NCBI GenBank assembly: GCA_037179385.1
Contig: CM074195.1
Span: forward strand, 28,724,222 to 28,788,221
Length of the DNA stretch: 64,000 nt
Reading direction: 5' to 3'
Source of the DNA: Holothuria scabra
Lineage: Eukaryota > Echinodermata > Holothuroidea > Aspidochirotida > Holothuriidae
The notes under the pieces were generated by a model. It worked only from the letters and a program-made list of their open reading frames with translations. It made no database searches and was not told the origin of the DNA. The translations under genes were made by a program, and so were the position numbers. Shown here in pieces: positions 61,738 through 64,000 of this stretch. Each line of letters opens with the position of its first letter. The first letter of the stretch is position 1.

Positions 61738-62165
61738 GGTATAGACAAATCTGGAGAGCAAGTGATGGTCTGATTTCATTTGGCCATAACTTGGGTCTTT
61801 TCTCTCTTAATCTTTCCTTTTCCATGCTTTCCTGAATCATGGATGGTATGCCAGGGGAGGCGATAAGAGGGTGTCCTTGCTCATGTGAGGAGCAAGGACA
61901 TCCTCTCTTTCAGTAATATTATGGGTTACCAGAGTAAGTTGTGGATAAGTGGGTATAACATATTGATAGAAGGTAAGTATTGGGGCTTGTAGATTCCCAA
62001 ACCAGGTAGTTTTGGGGATTTTATCATGATTCATTCAATGTTACTGAATATGAAGGTTTAAAATTCATGCAGACAATAAATGGAGACAATTTAAGGCTGA
62101 TGGACCCCACTAATGGCTGCCTACAGTCACTTAATACAACCACTCATCAGAATCATTTATAAGTA
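61738..62165 (-). repeat. Four-copy element with conserved frame, copy 4, with internal hairpin
   Basis: The minus strand reads REKRPKLWPNEIRPSLALQI. It aligns with copy 3 at both ends but has extra sequence in the middle, including a 17-bp stem, 7-base loop hairpin at 61866-61906 (GTCCTTGCTC with GAGCAAGGAC). Confidence 0.65.
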
Positions 62166-64000
62166 GTACTTTAGTATGAATATATCTAAAGCATTTTCTT
62201 TAATGCTTCAGATCAGCCCTGTTCTGATCCCATTTGAAAATTGTTATCCCAAATGTTATTGTGGTAACCTAACAAAATAATTGCACATTTTTGAAAATGT
62301 CTGCTGTAAATTTCAAATCGATTTATCCCACTAAAAAAAGTAAAATTGAAACAAATATCTCTTTGGAAGGAGAAAATTGGGATTTTGTTGCCAGTGGGGA
62401 GAAAAAAGAAAAACAGTTGGGAGACTTCATAATTTGCAGCACTTGTTGCCACAAGGGATGATTAGCCTTCAGAATAGCTCAGCTTCATGAACAGGAATGG
62501 GGCAGTCAAGGAGAGAAAAATCAGTTTGCTCAGCAGAATTCAAATTGAGGACGACTTTGATAATTGCAAATGGTTCCTGTGCGCAATACACTTTCACATA
62601 GCCAATGTCAATATCAGTGTTGATTTATAAAGCTGACATGGCACTTAAAGATGGTAAGGATATTTTATAAAATGACATACTAGCATATAATGTTATAGCA
62701 AACTGAATGTGTAGTGAGAGTATCAACACGAAAAATGCAACCCTAATCAAGATAAGTAAATACATATGAAATGGCACTATGAAAGTCCAGAGGAAAAAAA
62801 AATCACCTGCTGTGAAACAAAGGTAAAGCTGTCACTCCAGACCCATGAAAGCATCCAGTAAATTTTAATTTCATGATAATATTTGGGGTCAACTATCTTT
62901 CAGGATTTATTGCATTTAGTCAAGGTAAAGCAATAAGTTACCCCTATAAATGGCACAGTTCATGGAGGAAATATAGTGACATGATTCTCAGAGCCACTCT
63001 TGAAACATTGCACATTTTCCCTCTTGATTAGGAACAGACATGATCATGATCCAGATCAGAGCCTGTGCAAGGGATCAATTTTCAAACTTGTATAAATGCT
63101 TTCATTCCTTGGATCCCTGAGAGCTAAGTCATTTCTTGTGGGAGGTTCAGATGGTGTGCAGGTGATCATGAAAACAAGTGGGTACCCCATGGGGATCAAA
63201 GTGAACTGAAATCTATGACATACTTCTCTGCAGTGCCGTTCCTAGCTCCCTACATACTTTTGTTGAAAACATGACCTGCATGTTATTTCAATGCTACTCA
63301 CTTTTTTTTGTCCAAAACAAAAAATCTGTGAAAAATAATGTAACTTGGTTGTTAGTTAGTTGAATGTGCATTGCCCAATTGTTAGGACTCACTCTTGTGA
63401 GATTGAAATTGAATCTTTTCTCATACTCACAGTGTTTGACAGATTTATGAAATGGGGATTGAAGAAAGGTACATTGGGATAATGGGTGTAAATGTACTCT
63501 AGTCGTATTCACTCAGATTTTTTTTAGTTGGGAGTTAAATGACACACCAACAAGAATGTGTCGTACAATGTCAGTTAGATGGATAGGTATATATTCAGGC
63601 CTGTAATCTTTTTTAATCTTTCTTCCAAGTTCAAATATGGTTAAAGTCTCCCTCCCCCCATTAGCCTCTAAGGATAGGTGTAAATACCATGTACGTATTC
63701 TACAACCGGTTCTACAACCCGCAATCCACTGGGGAAAGGGGGGGGGGAGGGCAAAATTTGAGGACCTACAGACGGTGCACTGTGACTGGTTTTCATAACA
63801 TTATGCTTATACTGCAAGTCCACTGTGATTCCAATACTTAAGGCTTGAAAGACAGTTGTGGTTTGGAAGTCTTGCAGATCACACTAAAGCTTATCATGCA
63901 TGAGGAAATAATTTTCTTTTTTTTTAATGCTTTGCAAAATCCTGTTTTGATGCAAAGTCTCAGTCACTCAGAGCTCCAAAGACAACCTTGTCTGACATCC

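Larger units (their letters stand above)
44726..64000 (+). other. SPEN: SPEN intron 1 (5' part, runs off the window)
   Basis: This region begins with the GTAAGT donor and contains no exon that continues RRM1 as far as the window end. From about 46 kb CpG is rare (2 in 600 bp at 47041-47640 and 2 at 57001-57600), while TG and CA are abundant, as expected where methylated CpG decays. Repeats recognised inside are SINE pieces at 46312-46455 and 59649-59815, a hAT-like MITE at 50274-50565, the foldback transposon at 52118-55442, a foldback relic at 59967-60540 and a four-copy-family member at 61738-62165. The remaining stretches, 45-46.3, 46.8-50.2, 50.6-52.1, 55.5-59.6, 60.6-61.7 and 62.2-64 kb, hold nothing else I can name. 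Confidence 0.8.

Overview
The window looks like nuclear DNA of a marine invertebrate deuterostome, most likely an echinoderm. No reading frame exceeds 133 codons on either strand. Intergenic sequence is packed with short non-autonomous transposons and tRNA-derived SINEs, the palindrome TAGGCCTA is over-represented, and the one exon I recognise is animal. The echinoderm assignment is an inference from sequence texture, not proof. There are no bacterial-type genes, rRNA genes, free-standing tRNA genes or CRISPR arrays.

The single gene I can name is on the + strand. A short first coding exon at 44643-44725 encodes the conserved N-terminus of SPEN (SHARP/MINT/split ends), the large RNA-binding transcriptional corepressor. 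It has a strong start context, an in-frame stop just upstream, and an AAG|GTAAGT splice donor. A promoter-like patch with a full CRE (TGACGTCA) and an inverted CCAAT box lies about 160-190 bp upstream. The next exon is not found before the window ends, so intron 1 is at least 19 kb.

The window falls into two halves. Positions 1 to about 44 kb are CpG-bearing, repeat-rich intergenic DNA. They hold hAT-like MITEs with CAGTGGCG-type ends, a tRNA-derived SINE family (one full copy with a 10-bp target duplication), TTAA-flanked MITEs, palindromic and foldback elements, CAGCTGGGC-rich repeats, a four-copy element with a conserved reading frame, and simple repeats. From about 46 kb to the end the sequence is strongly CpG-depleted (2 CpG in 600 bp at 47041-47640 against about 21 in 600 bp at 44041-44640). 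This matches the gene-body methylation known in invertebrates.

The most striking element is at 52118-55442, inside the SPEN intron: a 3.3-kb foldback transposon with long inverted terminal repeats, an internal array of CCAAATATTTGG-like palindromes about 37 bp apart, a 6-bp target duplication, two smaller elements nested in its centre, and CpG-rich ends in an otherwise CpG-poor intron. A second curiosity is a 31-bp insertion at 37817-37847 that is nothing but two fused terminal repeats flanked by a perfect 7-bp duplication.
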